Shown piece by piece: positions 32,745 to 41,313 of a stretch of 64,000 nt of DNA (position 1 is the first letter of the stretch; each line of letters begins with the position of its first letter). Source of the DNA: Ideonella sp. (GTDB lineage Bacteria; Pseudomonadota; Gammaproteobacteria; Burkholderiales; Burkholderiaceae_C); the NCBI RefSeq assembly GCF_016702655.1, contig NZ_JADJDO010000003.1, forward strand, positions 124,001 to 188,000, given 5' to 3'. The position numbers were made by a program, and so were the translations under genes. Below the pieces are notes generated by a model. The model saw only the letters and a program-made list of their open reading frames with translations. It was not told the origin of the DNA and made no database searches.

Positions 32745-33716
32745 ATGCGCTGCTGGGTTGCGATGCTGTTGGCCCTGCTGCTGGCCGGCGCGGCGGCGGC
32801 GCAGGAGCGTGTGGCCAAGGTCGGCTACCTGAGCTGGCGCGACAGCGGCCCCTACGAGGCGGCGACGCAGGCGGGCTTCACCGCCGGGCTGCTCGACGAG
32901 GGCTTCGTCGAGGGCCGGAACCTGATCGTGCTGCGCCGCTCGGCCGACAACGACGCCGGGCGCTTCAAGCCGCTCGCGCGCGAACTCGCGGTGGCCGGGG
33001 TCGACCTGTTCTTCGCCCCGGCAACGCCGATGGCCACCGCGGCCTGGTACGCGGCGCCGAAGACGCCGATCGTGATCGCGACCATCCTCGACCCGGTGGC
33101 GCTCGACTTCGTCAAGTCGCTCGCCCGGCCGGGCACGCGCGTGACCGGCGTCACGACGATGAACAACGAGCTCACCGCCAAGCGGCTGCAACTGCTGCAG
33201 CAGATCGTCCCCGGCCTGCAGCGCGTCGGCGTGATCATCGACGAGGCGATGCGCAAGGCCTGCGAGCAGGAGGTCGAGCGCATCGAGGACGCGGCGCGCC
33301 GGCTCGGGCTGACGCTGATCTTCGTCCACATCGACCGCAAGGAGTCGATCGCGCCGTCGTTCGCGAAGCTCGTCGCCGCCGGCGCGCAAGCGGTGACGAC
33401 GACGCTGATGAGCACCCGCAACGGCTTCGAGAAGGAGTACGCCGAGGCGGCGCTGAAGGCGCGCCTGCCGTCGATGTACGAGCTCGAGTACGGCACGCAC
33501 TACGGCGGCCTCGCCAGCTACGGCCCCGACTTCGGCGACGTGTTCCGGCGCGCCGGGCAGTACGCGGGGCGCATCCTCAAGGGTGCCGACCCGGCCGTGA
33601 TGCCGGTCGAGGAACCGCGCAGGTTCCGCCTCGTCGTCAACCTCAAGACCGCGCGCGCGCTCGGCATCGCGGTGCCGCAGGGCGTGCTGGTGCTGGCCGA
33701 CGAGGTGATCGAGTGA
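32745..33716 (+). CDS. ABC_sub_bind (PF04392) periplasmic binding protein, array copy 1
   Basis: A 323-aa protein with a signal peptide ending GAAAAQ and a two-lobed type 1 periplasmic-binding fold. Family landmarks are LLDEGFVEGRNLIVL, DPVALDFVKSLARPGT, TAKRLQLLQQIVP and the C-terminal VNLKTARALGIAVPQ with the end LADEVIE. Ligands of this family are mostly unknown; streptococcal TrpX binds aromatic amino acids. It is the most divergent copy and the only one with a perfect Shine-Dalgarno. Its TGA overlaps an in-frame GTG of copy 2. No permease or ATPase lies nearby. Confidence 0.88.
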   Translation: MRCWVAMLLALLLAGAAAAQERVAKVGYLSWRDSGPYEAATQAGFTAGLLDEGFVEGRNLIVLRRSADNDAGRFKPLARELAVAGVDLFFAPATPMATAAWYAAPKTPIVIATILDPVALDFVKSLARPGTRVTGVTTMNNELTAKRLQLLQQIVPGLQRVGVIIDEAMRKACEQEVERIEDAARRLGLTLIFVHIDRKESIAPSFAKLVAAGAQAVTTTLMSTRNGFEKEYAEAALKARLPSMYELEYGTHYGGLASYGPDFGDVFRRAGQYAGRILKGADPAVMPVEEPRRFRLVVNLKTARALGIAVPQGVLVLADEVIE

Positions 33717-33760
33717 ACACCACTGGTCGGCACGCTCGAGCCTGCCTGCGCGGGCCCACG

Positions 33761-34744
33761 ATGGAACGCAGGCGCATGTTGTTCGGCGCGGCACTCGCCT
33801 TCGTCGCGCCGCCCGGCCATTCGCAGCCGGCAGCGCGCAAGCCGCGCATCGGCTATCTTGCCAGCAGCACGCCCGACCCGGTGACGCTGCGCTCCCAGGT
33901 CGAACCGTTCCGCCAGGGGCTGCGCGAGCTGGGCTGGATTGAAGGCCAGAGTCTCGCGCCCATCGAGTTTCGCTGGGCCGAGGGCAAGTACGAGCGCTTT
34001 CGCGTGCTGCTCGACGAACTGCTGCGCCTGGACCTCGACCTGCTGGTGACGGTGAGCCCACGTCCGGCGCTGCTTGCCAAGCAGGTGGCGCCGACGGCGC
34101 TGCCCATCGTCGCCCTGGCGGTCGATGACCCGGTGCAGATGGGGCTGGCGGTGAGCATCGCGCGGCCGGGGGGCAACATCACCGGCATTTCGGCGGCGTT
34201 TGCCGGCCTGGTGGAAAAGCGCCTGCAGCTGCTGAAGGACATCGTGCCCGCTGCGCGCCGCTTTGCCATCGTGTTCAACCCGGCCTCGGTGCCGACGCTC
34301 GCCAACGTGGTGCCCAAGTGGGAGGCCGGGTTGGGGGTTGCACTCAGTGTGGCCGAGGTGCGCGGCCCAGACGACTTCGATGCCGCCTTCGCGGCGCTGG
34401 TCAGGGAGCGCGTGAACGGCATCGTCGTCTTCGCCGACCCGATGATCTGGGTCCAGCGCGCGAAGCTGGGCGAGCTGTGCCTGAAGCACCGGCTGCCTTC
34501 GGTCTGGGGCGGCGCAGGCTACCTCGACGCGGGTGGCCTGGCGTCGTACCAGGGCGACTGGCCGGCGCTGTTCCGCCGCGGCGCGGCGCTCGTCGACAAG
34601 GTGCTCAGGGGCACGAAGCCGGGCGAGATCGCGTTCGAGCAAGGCACGAAGCTCGAACTCGCCGTCAACCTGAAAGGCGCCCGGGCGCTCGGGATCACGA
34701 TCCCGCACAGCGTGCTGGTGCAGGCCGACGAGGTGATTGAATGA
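33761..34744 (+). CDS. ABC_sub_bind periplasmic binding protein, array copy 2
   Basis: 327 aa from ATG 33761 (MERRRMLFGAALAFV). An alternative GTG at 33713 overlaps the copy 1 stop and would add a 16-residue arginine-rich extension; the array habit of stop-start overlap makes it possible. The signal region has the RRRMLF pattern of Tat-type peptides and ends GHSQ. Core motifs are LRELGWIEGQSLAP, DDPVQMGLAVSIARPGGNITG, EKRLQLLKDIVP and the end VQADEVIE. The stop overlaps copy 3 (ATGA). Confidence 0.88.
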   Translation: MERRRMLFGAALAFVAPPGHSQPAARKPRIGYLASSTPDPVTLRSQVEPFRQGLRELGWIEGQSLAPIEFRWAEGKYERFRVLLDELLRLDLDLLVTVSPRPALLAKQVAPTALPIVALAVDDPVQMGLAVSIARPGGNITGISAAFAGLVEKRLQLLKDIVPAARRFAIVFNPASVPTLANVVPKWEAGLGVALSVAEVRGPDDFDAAFAALVRERVNGIVVFADPMIWVQRAKLGELCLKHRLPSVWGGAGYLDAGGLASYQGDWPALFRRGAALVDKVLRGTKPGEIAFEQGTKLELAVNLKGARALGITIPHSVLVQADEVIE

Positions 34745-35739
34745 AGACGACCTTGACACGCCGGCCGGTCGTTCTGGCCGCGCTGTCGCTGCTGCTCGCC
34801 GCATCGCGCCCCGCGCCGGCGCAGCGCGCGTCGCGGGTGGCGCGGGTCGGCATCCTCTCGCAGGGCGGTCCGCCACCGGAAGGCACACGCTGGCCGGTGC
34901 ACGGTATCTTCGTCGACCGCCTGCGCGAGCTGGGCTGGACCGAAGGCGTGAACCTGCAGCTCGAGTTCCGCTATGGCCACAGCACCGCGGCCGGCATCGT
35001 CGCGGCCGCCGGTGAACTGGCGGCGCTCAAGCCTGACGTGCTGGTCGCCTCCGGCACGCCGGGCATCCGCGCGCTGCTCGACGCGACGCGCACGATCCCG
35101 ATCGTCATGGCCGGCGCCGGCGACCCGGTGGGCACCGGACTCGTCGCCAGCCTGGCGCGCCCCGGCGGCAACGTCACCGGCGTGTCGCTGCTCGGCCAGG
35201 AGATCCTCGCGAAGGCCTCGGGCCTGCTGCACGAGCTGCTGCCGAAGGCGCGCCGCATCGATCTGCTGGGCAGCGCCGTCAACCCGGCCAACGACTACTT
35301 CGCGCGAGTGTGGGCCGATGCGGTGCGCATGCTCGGCGTCGAGGGTCGGATGGTGATCGTGCCGCACGCCGAGGACATCGAACCGACGATCGCCGGCGTC
35401 CGCGCCGACGCGATCGTCGTGCTGCCGGACCCGATGTTCGTCACCAACCCGCAGCGGTTGTTCGATGCCTGCCTGCGGCGCCGGCTGCCGGCCGCGACGA
35501 CAGGCGGCAATGCGTATGCGCACGGGGGTGCGCTGCTGAACTATTCGGTCAATTTCGACGATCTGTACCGTCAGGGTGCGGTCTACGTCGACCGCATCCT
35601 GCGCGGCGCGAACCCGGCCGACACGCCGGTCGAACAGCCATCGCGCTACGAGCTGATCCTCAACCTGAAGACCGCGCGGGCGCTCGGCCTGAAGCTGCCG
35701 CAGTCGCTGCTGCTGCAGGCAACGGAGGTGATCGAGTGA
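34741..35739 (+). CDS. ABC_sub_bind periplasmic binding protein, array copy 3
   Basis: 332 aa. The signal peptide ends PAPAQ. Core motifs are LRELGWTEGVNLQLE, AGDPVGTGLVASLARPGGNVTG, SGLLHELLPKARRIDLLG and the end LNLKTARALGLKLPQ with ATEVIE. The ATG lies within ATGA overlapping copy 2. Downstream the array is interrupted by the decayed DUF433/DUF5615 pair before copy 4. Confidence 0.88.
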   Translation: MKTTLTRRPVVLAALSLLLAASRPAPAQRASRVARVGILSQGGPPPEGTRWPVHGIFVDRLRELGWTEGVNLQLEFRYGHSTAAGIVAAAGELAALKPDVLVASGTPGIRALLDATRTIPIVMAGAGDPVGTGLVASLARPGGNVTGVSLLGQEILAKASGLLHELLPKARRIDLLGSAVNPANDYFARVWADAVRMLGVEGRMVIVPHAEDIEPTIAGVRADAIVVLPDPMFVTNPQRLFDACLRRRLPAATTGGNAYAHGGALLNYSVNFDDLYRQGAVYVDRILRGANPADTPVEQPSRYELILNLKTARALGLKLPQSLLLQATEVIE

Positions 35740-35778
35740 GGCGCGCCGCCAGGCTCTTCGGCCGCGCCTCGTCCGCCG

Positions 35779-36111
35779 CTACAGCAAGACCAGGAACCTT
35801 GCGTCCGCTTCGCTTTCGAGCGCGGCAATGCGGGCAGCGTGCTCGCGCAGCAATGCTTCGATGTTTCGCGTCGAGCAGTTGCCGCGTCGAATCCAGACGA
35901 TCCGGGGTGCCGAGGCCGCGAGCTGGCTGCGCTCCTGGAAATCGGAGTCCTCGGTCACGATGGCCAAGCCGCGATCCCTCGCGAAGTGCCAGATCGCGTC
36001 GTCGTCAGCCCGCTCCAGACCCGCCTGCCCAATGTGCAATCAGTCGGCGAACAAGTCGACCAGCAACCCGACCAGACGTGGCGAGAGGGTCTCGTCGAAC
36101 AGCCGCTTCAC
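35779..36111 (-). pseudogene. DUF5615 PIN-like protein with an in-frame stop
   Basis: Reading leftwards from the GTG at 36111: KRLFDETLSPRLVGLLVDLFAD, then TGA (36042-36040), then in the same frame LHIGQAGLERADDDAIWHFA, VTEDSDFQERS and VWIRRGNCSTRNIEALL. Together they make a 110-codon DUF5615 protein (PIN-like nuclease fold, usually the toxin-side partner of DUF433) broken by one nonsense codon at position 24. The acidic residues D6/E7, D of EDSDF and the RRGNCST motif are kept. GTG overlaps the DUF433 stop (GTGA). Either the gene is dead or the base is misread. Confidence 0.8.
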
Positions 36112-36335
36112 GCGGCCGGCGTCAGCAACGTGCGTTCACGGTCCTCCGCATAGGCCAGGAAGGCTTGAATGTCCTCGGCCGTCAGGTCCGGGAAGCCGAT
36201 CAGCAGCTATTGCTGCGCAGTCATGCCCGACGCAAGGTGCTCCAGCACGTCATAGACCGTCATCCGCAGCCCGCGCATGCAGGGTATGCCGCCGCGCTTT
36301 CCGGGCTCGATCGTGATGATGTCGCGATAGTTCAT
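36108..36335 (-). pseudogene. DUF433 antitoxin-like protein with an in-frame stop
   Basis: Starting at ATG 36335: NYRDIITIEPGKRGGIPCMRGLRMTVYDVLEHL, ASGMTAQQ, then TAG (36209-36207), then LLIGFPDLTAEDIQAFLAYAED. This is the full 75-residue DUF433 winged-helix pattern with one nonsense codon at position 43, where Glu would be expected (GAG to TAG). It is the promoter-proximal partner of the DUF5615 gene. Both genes of the pair are therefore broken by a single base each. Confidence 0.8.
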
Positions 36336-36377
36336 GGCGGCGGCTCCGCACTCTGCGAGCATTCACAATATCGCGGC

Positions 36378-36410
36378 ACCCGGGTGCTGCGGGCAACAGA
36401 TGATCGAATG
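36378..36410 (+). pseudogene. 3'-end remnant of a lost array paralogue
   Basis: The sequence gtgctgcgggcaacagatgatcgaatga resembles the shared 3' end of array genes (ctgctgcgggccgacgaggtgatcgaatga), that is LLRADEVIE-stop. It lies directly before copy 4 but belongs to no intact gene. Copy 3 ends with its own full 3' end 640 bp upstream. So a paralogue or its end was left here when the DUF433/DUF5615 segment arrived or a neighbour was deleted. Confidence 0.6.
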
Positions 36411-37397
36411 AGACGCCGCCTGCTGCTCTCCTCGGGCTGCGCGCTGGCGCTGCCATCGCTCGCTTTGGCACAGCCCGCGCCGGCCGGCCGCGGGCCGCAG
36501 ACGCTGGGGCTGCTGACCGACTACCTGGTGCCGGCCGCTGACCTGCAGGCCGCGCGCGACGACCTCGCCCGCCTGGGCTGGCGCGACGGCGTCAACCTGC
36601 GCTTCGTGCATCGCGCCCGCGACAGGCAGGTCGAGCAAGTCGATGCCGCGGTGGCCGATCTGCTCGCCTCGCGCCCGGACGTGGTGATCGTGGCCCACGA
36701 CGAACTGGCCCGCGCGGTGCAGCTTCGCGACGACCGGATGCCGATCGTGATCATGTTGGGCGCCGACCCGGTCGGCAACGGCCTGGCCGCCAGCCTGCAG
36801 CGGCCGGGGGGCAGGGTCACCGGGCTGGTGACGATGTATGCCGACATCCGGCCCAAGCTGTTCGAGACGGCGCGCCAGCTGGCGCCCAAGGCGAGGCGCA
36901 TCGCCGGCATGTTCCACTTGGCCGGGGCGGCGACGCCGCAGCTCGAGGCGGTGCTGGATCGCGGGCGTCAACTGGCGCGGCAGGTCGATGCCGAGTACCT
37001 TCCCGTTCCGGTGCGCGATCGCGGCGAGATCGAGACCCTCGTCACCTCGCTGCAGCCCGTGTCGGACCATGTGCTGCTGGTCAACCTCGACGCGGTGCTC
37101 GGGCCGAACTTCCCGCGCATCGCCGCCGCGGCGCGCGCCGCGAGGCTGGCTTCGGGGTCGCAGGGTTTGATCTATGCGCGCCAGGGGGGATTGATGAGCT
37201 ACGGCATCGACATCGACACGTACCGCGAGCGCGCGCTGGCCCTGGCCGACAAGGTGCTGCGCGGCACGCCTCCGGGCGACATTCCGATCGAACAGCCGAC
37301 GCTGATCAGGCTGGTGCTCAACCGTGCTACCGCACGCGCGATCGGGCTCACGATTCCGCTGCCGCTGCTACTGCGCGCCGATGAGGTGATCGAGTGA
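36408..37397 (+). CDS. ABC_sub_bind periplasmic binding protein, array copy 4
   Basis: 329 aa. Starts MRRRLLLSSGCALALPS with a signal peptide ending LALAQ. Core motifs are LARLGWRDGVNLRFV, GADPVGNGLAASLQRPGGRVTG, PKLFETARQLAPKARRIAG and the end NRATARAIGLTIPL with LLRADEVIE. The ATG overlaps the TGA of the remnant 3' end, preserving the original coupling. The stop overlaps the copy 5 GTG (GTGA). Confidence 0.88.
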   Translation: MRRRLLLSSGCALALPSLALAQPAPAGRGPQTLGLLTDYLVPAADLQAARDDLARLGWRDGVNLRFVHRARDRQVEQVDAAVADLLASRPDVVIVAHDELARAVQLRDDRMPIVIMLGADPVGNGLAASLQRPGGRVTGLVTMYADIRPKLFETARQLAPKARRIAGMFHLAGAATPQLEAVLDRGRQLARQVDAEYLPVPVRDRGEIETLVTSLQPVSDHVLLVNLDAVLGPNFPRIAAAARAARLASGSQGLIYARQGGLMSYGIDIDTYRERALALADKVLRGTPPGDIPIEQPTLIRLVLNRATARAIGLTIPLPLLLRADEVIE

Positions 37398-38383
37398 CGC
37401 GGCGCCGTCGGCTGCTGCAGGGCGCGGTCGGGGGCGGCGCGCTGCTGTGCGGCTTGTCGGCGGCCCGCGCGCAACCCGCGGGGACCGTCCTCAGGCTCGG
37501 CTGGTTGCGGCCCAACGCAGCCGGGCCGGGCGAGTTCCAGTCCCTGGGCATCCCGGCCGCGCTGGCGCGCCTGGGCTGGGTCGAAGGCCGCAACCTCGTC
37601 ATCGAGCGACGCTGGGTCGACGGCAAGACGGCGCAGCTGCCGGAGTTGGCGCGCGACCTGGTGCAGGCGCGCTGCGACGCCCTGCTCACCGTTGGCCTCC
37701 CGGCCACGCGCGCGGCGCGCGAGGCCACGTCCACCGTGCCCATCGTCTTCTTCGGCAACTTCGATCCGGTGGCAACCAAGCTCGTGTCGAGCCTGGCGCG
37801 GCCCGGCGCCAACCTGAGCGGCGTTCTCATCTCCGCCGATGGAACGCTGGCGGCCAAGAAGTTGGAACTGCTCAAGGAGGCCGTTCCGCGCGCGACACGC
37901 GTTGCCTTGCTCGCGCCCGACGATCCGGCGATGCAGCTCCAGATCGCCGAGGCGGGCAGGGCGGCGGCCGCGCTCGGCGTCGAGCTGGGCGTCGTCAGCC
38001 TCCGCGGCACGGACTTCGCGGGCGCCTTCGACGCCATCGTCGCCCAGGGCGCGCAGGCCGTGTTCGTCGGAGCGCACACCACCTTCATGACTGACCGCAA
38101 GGCGATCATCGCGCTGGCCCGCCGCCACAGGCTGCCCACCGTATGGGAATGGGCCGAGCAGGTGCGAGATGGCGGCCTGATGGCCTACGGCACCAGCCTG
38201 ACCGTGCTCTACGAGCGCATTGCGAGCCACATCGACCGCTACTTCCGGGGTGCGCGCATCGGTGAACTGCCCGTCGAGCAGCCGACGACCTTCGGTCTGG
38301 TACTCAACCAGGGCACTGCGCGTGCCATCGGCCTCCTGCTGCCGCGCGCGCTGCTGCTGCGGGCCGACGAGGTGATCGAATGA
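37394..38383 (+). CDS. ABC_sub_bind periplasmic binding protein, array copy 5
   Basis: 329 aa from the GTG at 37394 (TRRRRLLQGAVGGGALL). The signal peptide, with a Tat-like RRRLL pattern, ends SAARAQ. Core motifs are LARLGWVEGRNLVIERRW, NFDPVATKLVSSLARPGANLSG, AKKLELLKEAVPRATRVA and the end NQGTARAIGLLLPRALLLRA. It is coupled on both sides (GTGA at the start, ATGA at the end). Confidence 0.88.
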   Translation: MTRRRRLLQGAVGGGALLCGLSAARAQPAGTVLRLGWLRPNAAGPGEFQSLGIPAALARLGWVEGRNLVIERRWVDGKTAQLPELARDLVQARCDALLTVGLPATRAAREATSTVPIVFFGNFDPVATKLVSSLARPGANLSGVLISADGTLAAKKLELLKEAVPRATRVALLAPDDPAMQLQIAEAGRAAAALGVELGVVSLRGTDFAGAFDAIVAQGAQAVFVGAHTTFMTDRKAIIALARRHRLPTVWEWAEQVRDGGLMAYGTSLTVLYERIASHIDRYFRGARIGELPVEQPTTFGLVLNQGTARAIGLLLPRALLLRADEVIE

Positions 38384-39372
38384 GGCGGCGCGAAGTGCCG
38401 TTCGTCCTGACCTTCGGCCTTGCGCTCGTGCCGCGTTTCGGGCGTGCGCAACCGCGGGCCAACCTGCCCCGCATCGGCAGCCTCTCGTTCGGTACCGCCC
38501 CCTCCGGCGCAACGCCCGACCCGGCGCGGGGTTTCGCTTTGGGGTTGGGCGAACTCGGCTACGTGGAGGGGCAGAACATCCTGATCGAGCGCCGCTTTGC
38601 CGGCGGCCAGCCCGATCGCCTGCCTGCGCTGGCCGCCGAACTGGTGCAACTGAAGGTCGACATCATCGTGGCGGGCGGCCCGGGCCCGCTCCAGGCGGCA
38701 CGCAAGGCGACGACCACGATTCCCATCGTGACGATCGCGGGCAGCGACCCGGTCCGCGAAGGGTGGGCGCAGAGCCTCGCGCACCCTGGCGGCAACGTCA
38801 CCGGGTTGACGGTCACCTTTCCGGAGCTCGCCTCGAAGTACCTGGAGCTTCTGAAGCAGACGCTGGGGCAGGTCGTTCGCGTGGCCGTGCTCTATGCCCC
38901 CGCCGACATGCCCGCCGCCCCGGCGGTATTGCTCGAATTGGAGGCCGGGGCCCGGCGGCTCGGGCTGCAGCTTCAAGTTCTGCCGGTAAAGGGACCGGCC
39001 GACATCGACGCGGCGTTCGCGCTCGCCCGACTGCAACAGGCGCAGGCGGTCTATGCGGTCGCAACGAACGTCGTCGTCACGCAGCGCGAGCAGATTGCCG
39101 CGCTCTGCGCAAGCGACAAGCTCCCGTCGATCAGCGAGTTTGCGCAGCTGGCACGTGCGGGCCTTCTGATGACCTACGGCGCCGACCTCGACGACCTGGG
39201 GCGGCGCGCCATCGTCTACGTGGACAAGATCCTCAAGGGCGCCCGGCCGGGCGATCTGGCGATCGAGCGGCCGACGAAGTTCCAACTGATCGTCAACCTC
39301 AAGTCCGCCAAGGCGATCGGAATCCAACTGCCGCAATCGCTGCTGCTGCGTGCCGACGAGGTGATCCGGTGA
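38380..39372 (+). CDS. ABC_sub_bind periplasmic binding protein, array copy 6
   Basis: 330 aa. Starts MRRREVPFVLTFG, with a signal peptide ending GRAQ. Core motifs are LGELGYVEGQNILIERR, AGSDPVREGWAQSLAHPGGNVTG, SKYLELLKQTLGQVVRVA and the end NLKSAKAIGIQLPQSLLLRA with DEVIR. The stop overlaps the ATG of a deleted paralogue (TGATG). No cognate membrane component is present. Confidence 0.88.
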   Translation: MRRREVPFVLTFGLALVPRFGRAQPRANLPRIGSLSFGTAPSGATPDPARGFALGLGELGYVEGQNILIERRFAGGQPDRLPALAAELVQLKVDIIVAGGPGPLQAARKATTTIPIVTIAGSDPVREGWAQSLAHPGGNVTGLTVTFPELASKYLELLKQTLGQVVRVAVLYAPADMPAAPAVLLELEAGARRLGLQLQVLPVKGPADIDAAFALARLQQAQAVYAVATNVVVTQREQIAALCASDKLPSISEFAQLARAGLLMTYGADLDDLGRRAIVYVDKILKGARPGDLAIERPTKFQLIVNLKSAKAIGIQLPQSLLLRADEVIR

Positions 39373-39456
39373 TGCGCCGCCGCCATCTCGCCACCGCGCG
39401 CGGGGCCTGAAGCTGCCGCAGACGCTGCTGCTGCCGCGACGGAGGTGATCGAATGA
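39372..39456 (+). pseudogene. Internal-deletion remnant of an array paralogue
   Basis: In 85 bases the start of a signal peptide (MRRRHLATAR) is fused to the last codons of a binding protein (GLKLPQTLLL, EVIE-stop). About 900 bp of the gene body are missing, and the remaining tail is shifted by one base (ctgctgctgccgcgacggag). Both the copy 6 stop and the copy 7 ATG still overlap its ends, so it was once a complete coupled gene. Confidence 0.75.
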
Positions 39457-40404
39457 AGCTGCATCGACGCTCATTGCTGCTCGCGGCCGCGCTTGGCGCG
39501 GCCTGGCCGGCCCAGGCGCAGTCCGCTCGGCCCAAACGATTGGGCTGGCTCAGCGGCTTCAGTCGCGAACGCGGCCCGACGCGCCGCTCGCGACATCGTG
39601 GTCGAGACGCGCGCGCCAAGGGCTGGACCCTGGGCGAGAACTCCCTCATCGAGTTCCGTTCGCCGAGGTGACCTGGCCGCTTCCCTGCGCTCGCGGACGT
39701 GCTGCTGCCTGGGGCCCGACGTTCTCCATGGGCCGTCGCCAATGCGGCTGGTCACGGACGACGACGATTCCTCGATCGTGCTCGCCCTCTCGATCGACCC
39801 GGTGGCCGCAGGGCTGGTCCAGAGCCTGGCCGGCCCGGCACCAACGTCACCGGCATGGCCGGCCTGACCGACCAGCTGACGCTCAAGCAGATCAAGCTGC
39901 TGGCCGAACTGGCCCCGGCCTGGCGGCGCATCGCACTGCTCGTCGCCCGATCCGAGTGGGCCGGGGTGCAATCAAGCGCCAGTTCGCGCACCGCCGCGGC
40001 GCCAAGGGCCTCACGCTTGAGGTCGTGCCGGTGGTGCATGCGAAGCGGACGTTCAGGCCGCCTTCGCGCTTGCGCGCGGGAGCGCGTCGACGGGCGCTGG
40101 TCGTCGCCACCCCGGCGCCCATGCAGCTCGGGCCGGCGATTCGCCAGGTGCGCGCCTGCCGCCTGCCCGGGGTCCGGCCTCGAGCACCAGTGGCGCCGGT
40201 GGCCGATACGGCCAGGACTTCGCGGACCAGTATCGCCAGTCGGCCGACTTCATCGACGCCATCTTCCGCGGCGCCGACCCGGCCGAGCTGCCGATACGCC
40301 AGGCAACGCGTTTCGTGCTGAGTGTCAACCGGCCGGCGGCGCAGGCGATCGGGTTGAAGCTGCCGCAGGCTATCCTGCTGCGCGCGGACAAGGTGATCGA
40401 GTAA
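39453..40404 (+). pseudogene. ABC_sub_bind periplasmic binding protein, degraded array copy 7
   Basis: It begins normally (MKLHRRSLLLAAALGAAWPA, signal cleavage at AQAQ, KRLGWLSG) and ends normally (VNRPAAQAIGLKLPQ, LLRADKVIE, TAA). Between these ends the similarity jumps between all three frames: KGWTLGENSLIEFR, IVLALSIDPVAAGLVQSLA, GTNVTGMAGLTDQLTLKQIK and FADQYRQSADFIDAIFRG-like pieces. The longest opening frame is 72 codons. Several small indels are needed to explain it, so this is a true pseudogene rather than one base error. Confidence 0.85.
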
Positions 40405-40412
40405 ACCCGCCG

Positions 40413-40799
40413 TCAGCAATCGGCAGTCGCGAAACCCAGCTCTGCCGCCGCTGCCGCGAGGCGCTGGTCGTAGCTCGCCAGCGCCAGCACCAGACCCTGG
40501 CGGCGCAGGAAGTCCATCGTCGCCAGGTGCAGCGCGTCGAGCGTGCGCAGCGGTCGCGCGAACGGCTGCAACGCGCGGCCCAGCACCGGCTCCGACATCT
40601 CGAGCAGGTTCACGCGATCGACAAGCTGGCGCGGGGACTCGGCGTGGGTCGCCATGGCGCCGCACGCATGCACGCGGTTGAAGACCTCGAACTCGAGCAG
40701 GCGGCTGGCGACGAATCCTTGCGACCAGAAGCCGGCGGGTGGCACGCGGTCCTCGGCGAACAACTGCGCGAGCACGACCGACGTGTCCAGGTAGACCAT
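40413..40799 (-). CDS. PIN-domain ribonuclease toxin (VapC-like)
   Basis: A 128-aa PIN-domain protein: MVYLDTSVVLAQLF (first catalytic Asp), a mid-protein EFEVFNRV (conserved Glu), LRTLDALHLAT (second Asp, family signature) and LALASYDQRLAAAAAELGF (last acidic residue). VapC toxins cleave tRNA or rRNA and are silenced by the VapB partner. The ATG overlaps the antitoxin stop (TGATG). It is inserted on the opposite strand to the binding-protein array. Confidence 0.88.
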   Translation of the reverse strand: MVYLDTSVVLAQLFAEDRVPPAGFWSQGFVASRLLEFEVFNRVHACGAMATHAESPRQLVDRVNLLEMSEPVLGRALQPFARPLRTLDALHLATMDFLRRQGLVLALASYDQRLAAAAAELGFATADC

Positions 40800-41092
40800 C
40801 AGCGCTCGCCCCGGCTCGCGTCCAGGTCGTTCAGCAGCTCGGCCAGCTTCGCCACGGGTTTGCGTCGCGGCACGCGTGCCCTGGGCGACACCTTGGCCGG
40901 CGTCAGCACGCCTTGGCGCAGCAGCTCGCACAGGCACTGCTCGGCGGGCGAGGCGCCGGCCTGCACGCGCGGCGAGCTCAGTTCGGCAACCACCTGGCCG
41001 CGGTCGGTGACGAGCACGGTTTCGCCCGCCGCCGCTGCTCGTACGTATTCGCTCAAGCGGTTCTTCAAGGTCTTGATGCCGACGCTGTGCAT
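40799..41092 (-). CDS. Phd/YefM-type antitoxin of the VapC-like toxin
   Basis: A 97-aa protein starting MHSVGIKTLKNRLSEYVRAA, the Phd/YefM DNA-binding N-terminus, followed by AGETVLVTDRGQVVAEL. A flexible basic C-terminal half would wrap around the toxin. The ATG at 41092 was chosen because the upstream in-frame extension is unlike any antitoxin and would run through the operator. It probably represses its own promoter at the palindrome listed next. Confidence 0.88.
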   Translation of the reverse strand: MHSVGIKTLKNRLSEYVRAAAAGETVLVTDRGQVVAELSSPRVQAGASPAEQCLCELLRQGVLTPAKVSPRARVPRRKPVAKLAELLNDLDASRGER

Positions 41093-41099
41093 ACGCCAC

Positions 41100-41134
41100 G
41101 ATGTAGCTACCGGTAGCCACCTTGTCAATTGACA
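41100..41134 (-). promoter_or_regulatory. Promoter and operator palindrome of the vapBC-like pair
   Basis: On the minus strand TTGACA lies at 41128-41123, exactly 17 bp before TACATC at 41105-41100. The spacer contains the perfect 12-bp palindrome GCTACCGGTAGC (41106-41117). A second perfect palindrome, TGTCAATTGACA (41123-41134), overlaps the -35. The antitoxin ATG is only 8 bp from the -10, so the transcript may be leaderless. A palindrome in the spacer is where an autorepressor would bind. Confidence 0.6.
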
Positions 41135-41154
41135 TCGGCCGCGTGACATCGGCC

Positions 41155-41313
41155 GCGCAACGACGAGGCGATCTGGGTTCGCTACCCAAGGGCCGATCGG
41201 CCGCGGCACAGCACAGGCTCGCCGAGATCGTCAACGAGGCGAAGCGGAGGGGTGTCGTTCGAGCGGCCATCGAACGCGCGGGTTTCAAGGGCGTGCATGT
41301 GGCGCCGCCGTAG
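41155..41313 (+). pseudogene. Possible C-terminal fragment of an amino-acid-type binding protein
   Basis: The open frame ends LAEIVNEAKRRGVVRAAIERAGFKGVHVAPP-like (two pieces, LAEIVNEAKRRG and AAIERAGFKGVHVAPP). This looks like the last helix and strand of an SBP_bac_3 (PF00497) protein, a family different from the surrounding array. Nothing upstream continues it. I treat it as a stranded fragment with low confidence. Confidence 0.3.

Noticed and set aside
36250..36471. 73-codon minus-strand frame before array copy 4
   Set aside because: It overlaps the DUF433 start in another frame and has no recognisable motif.
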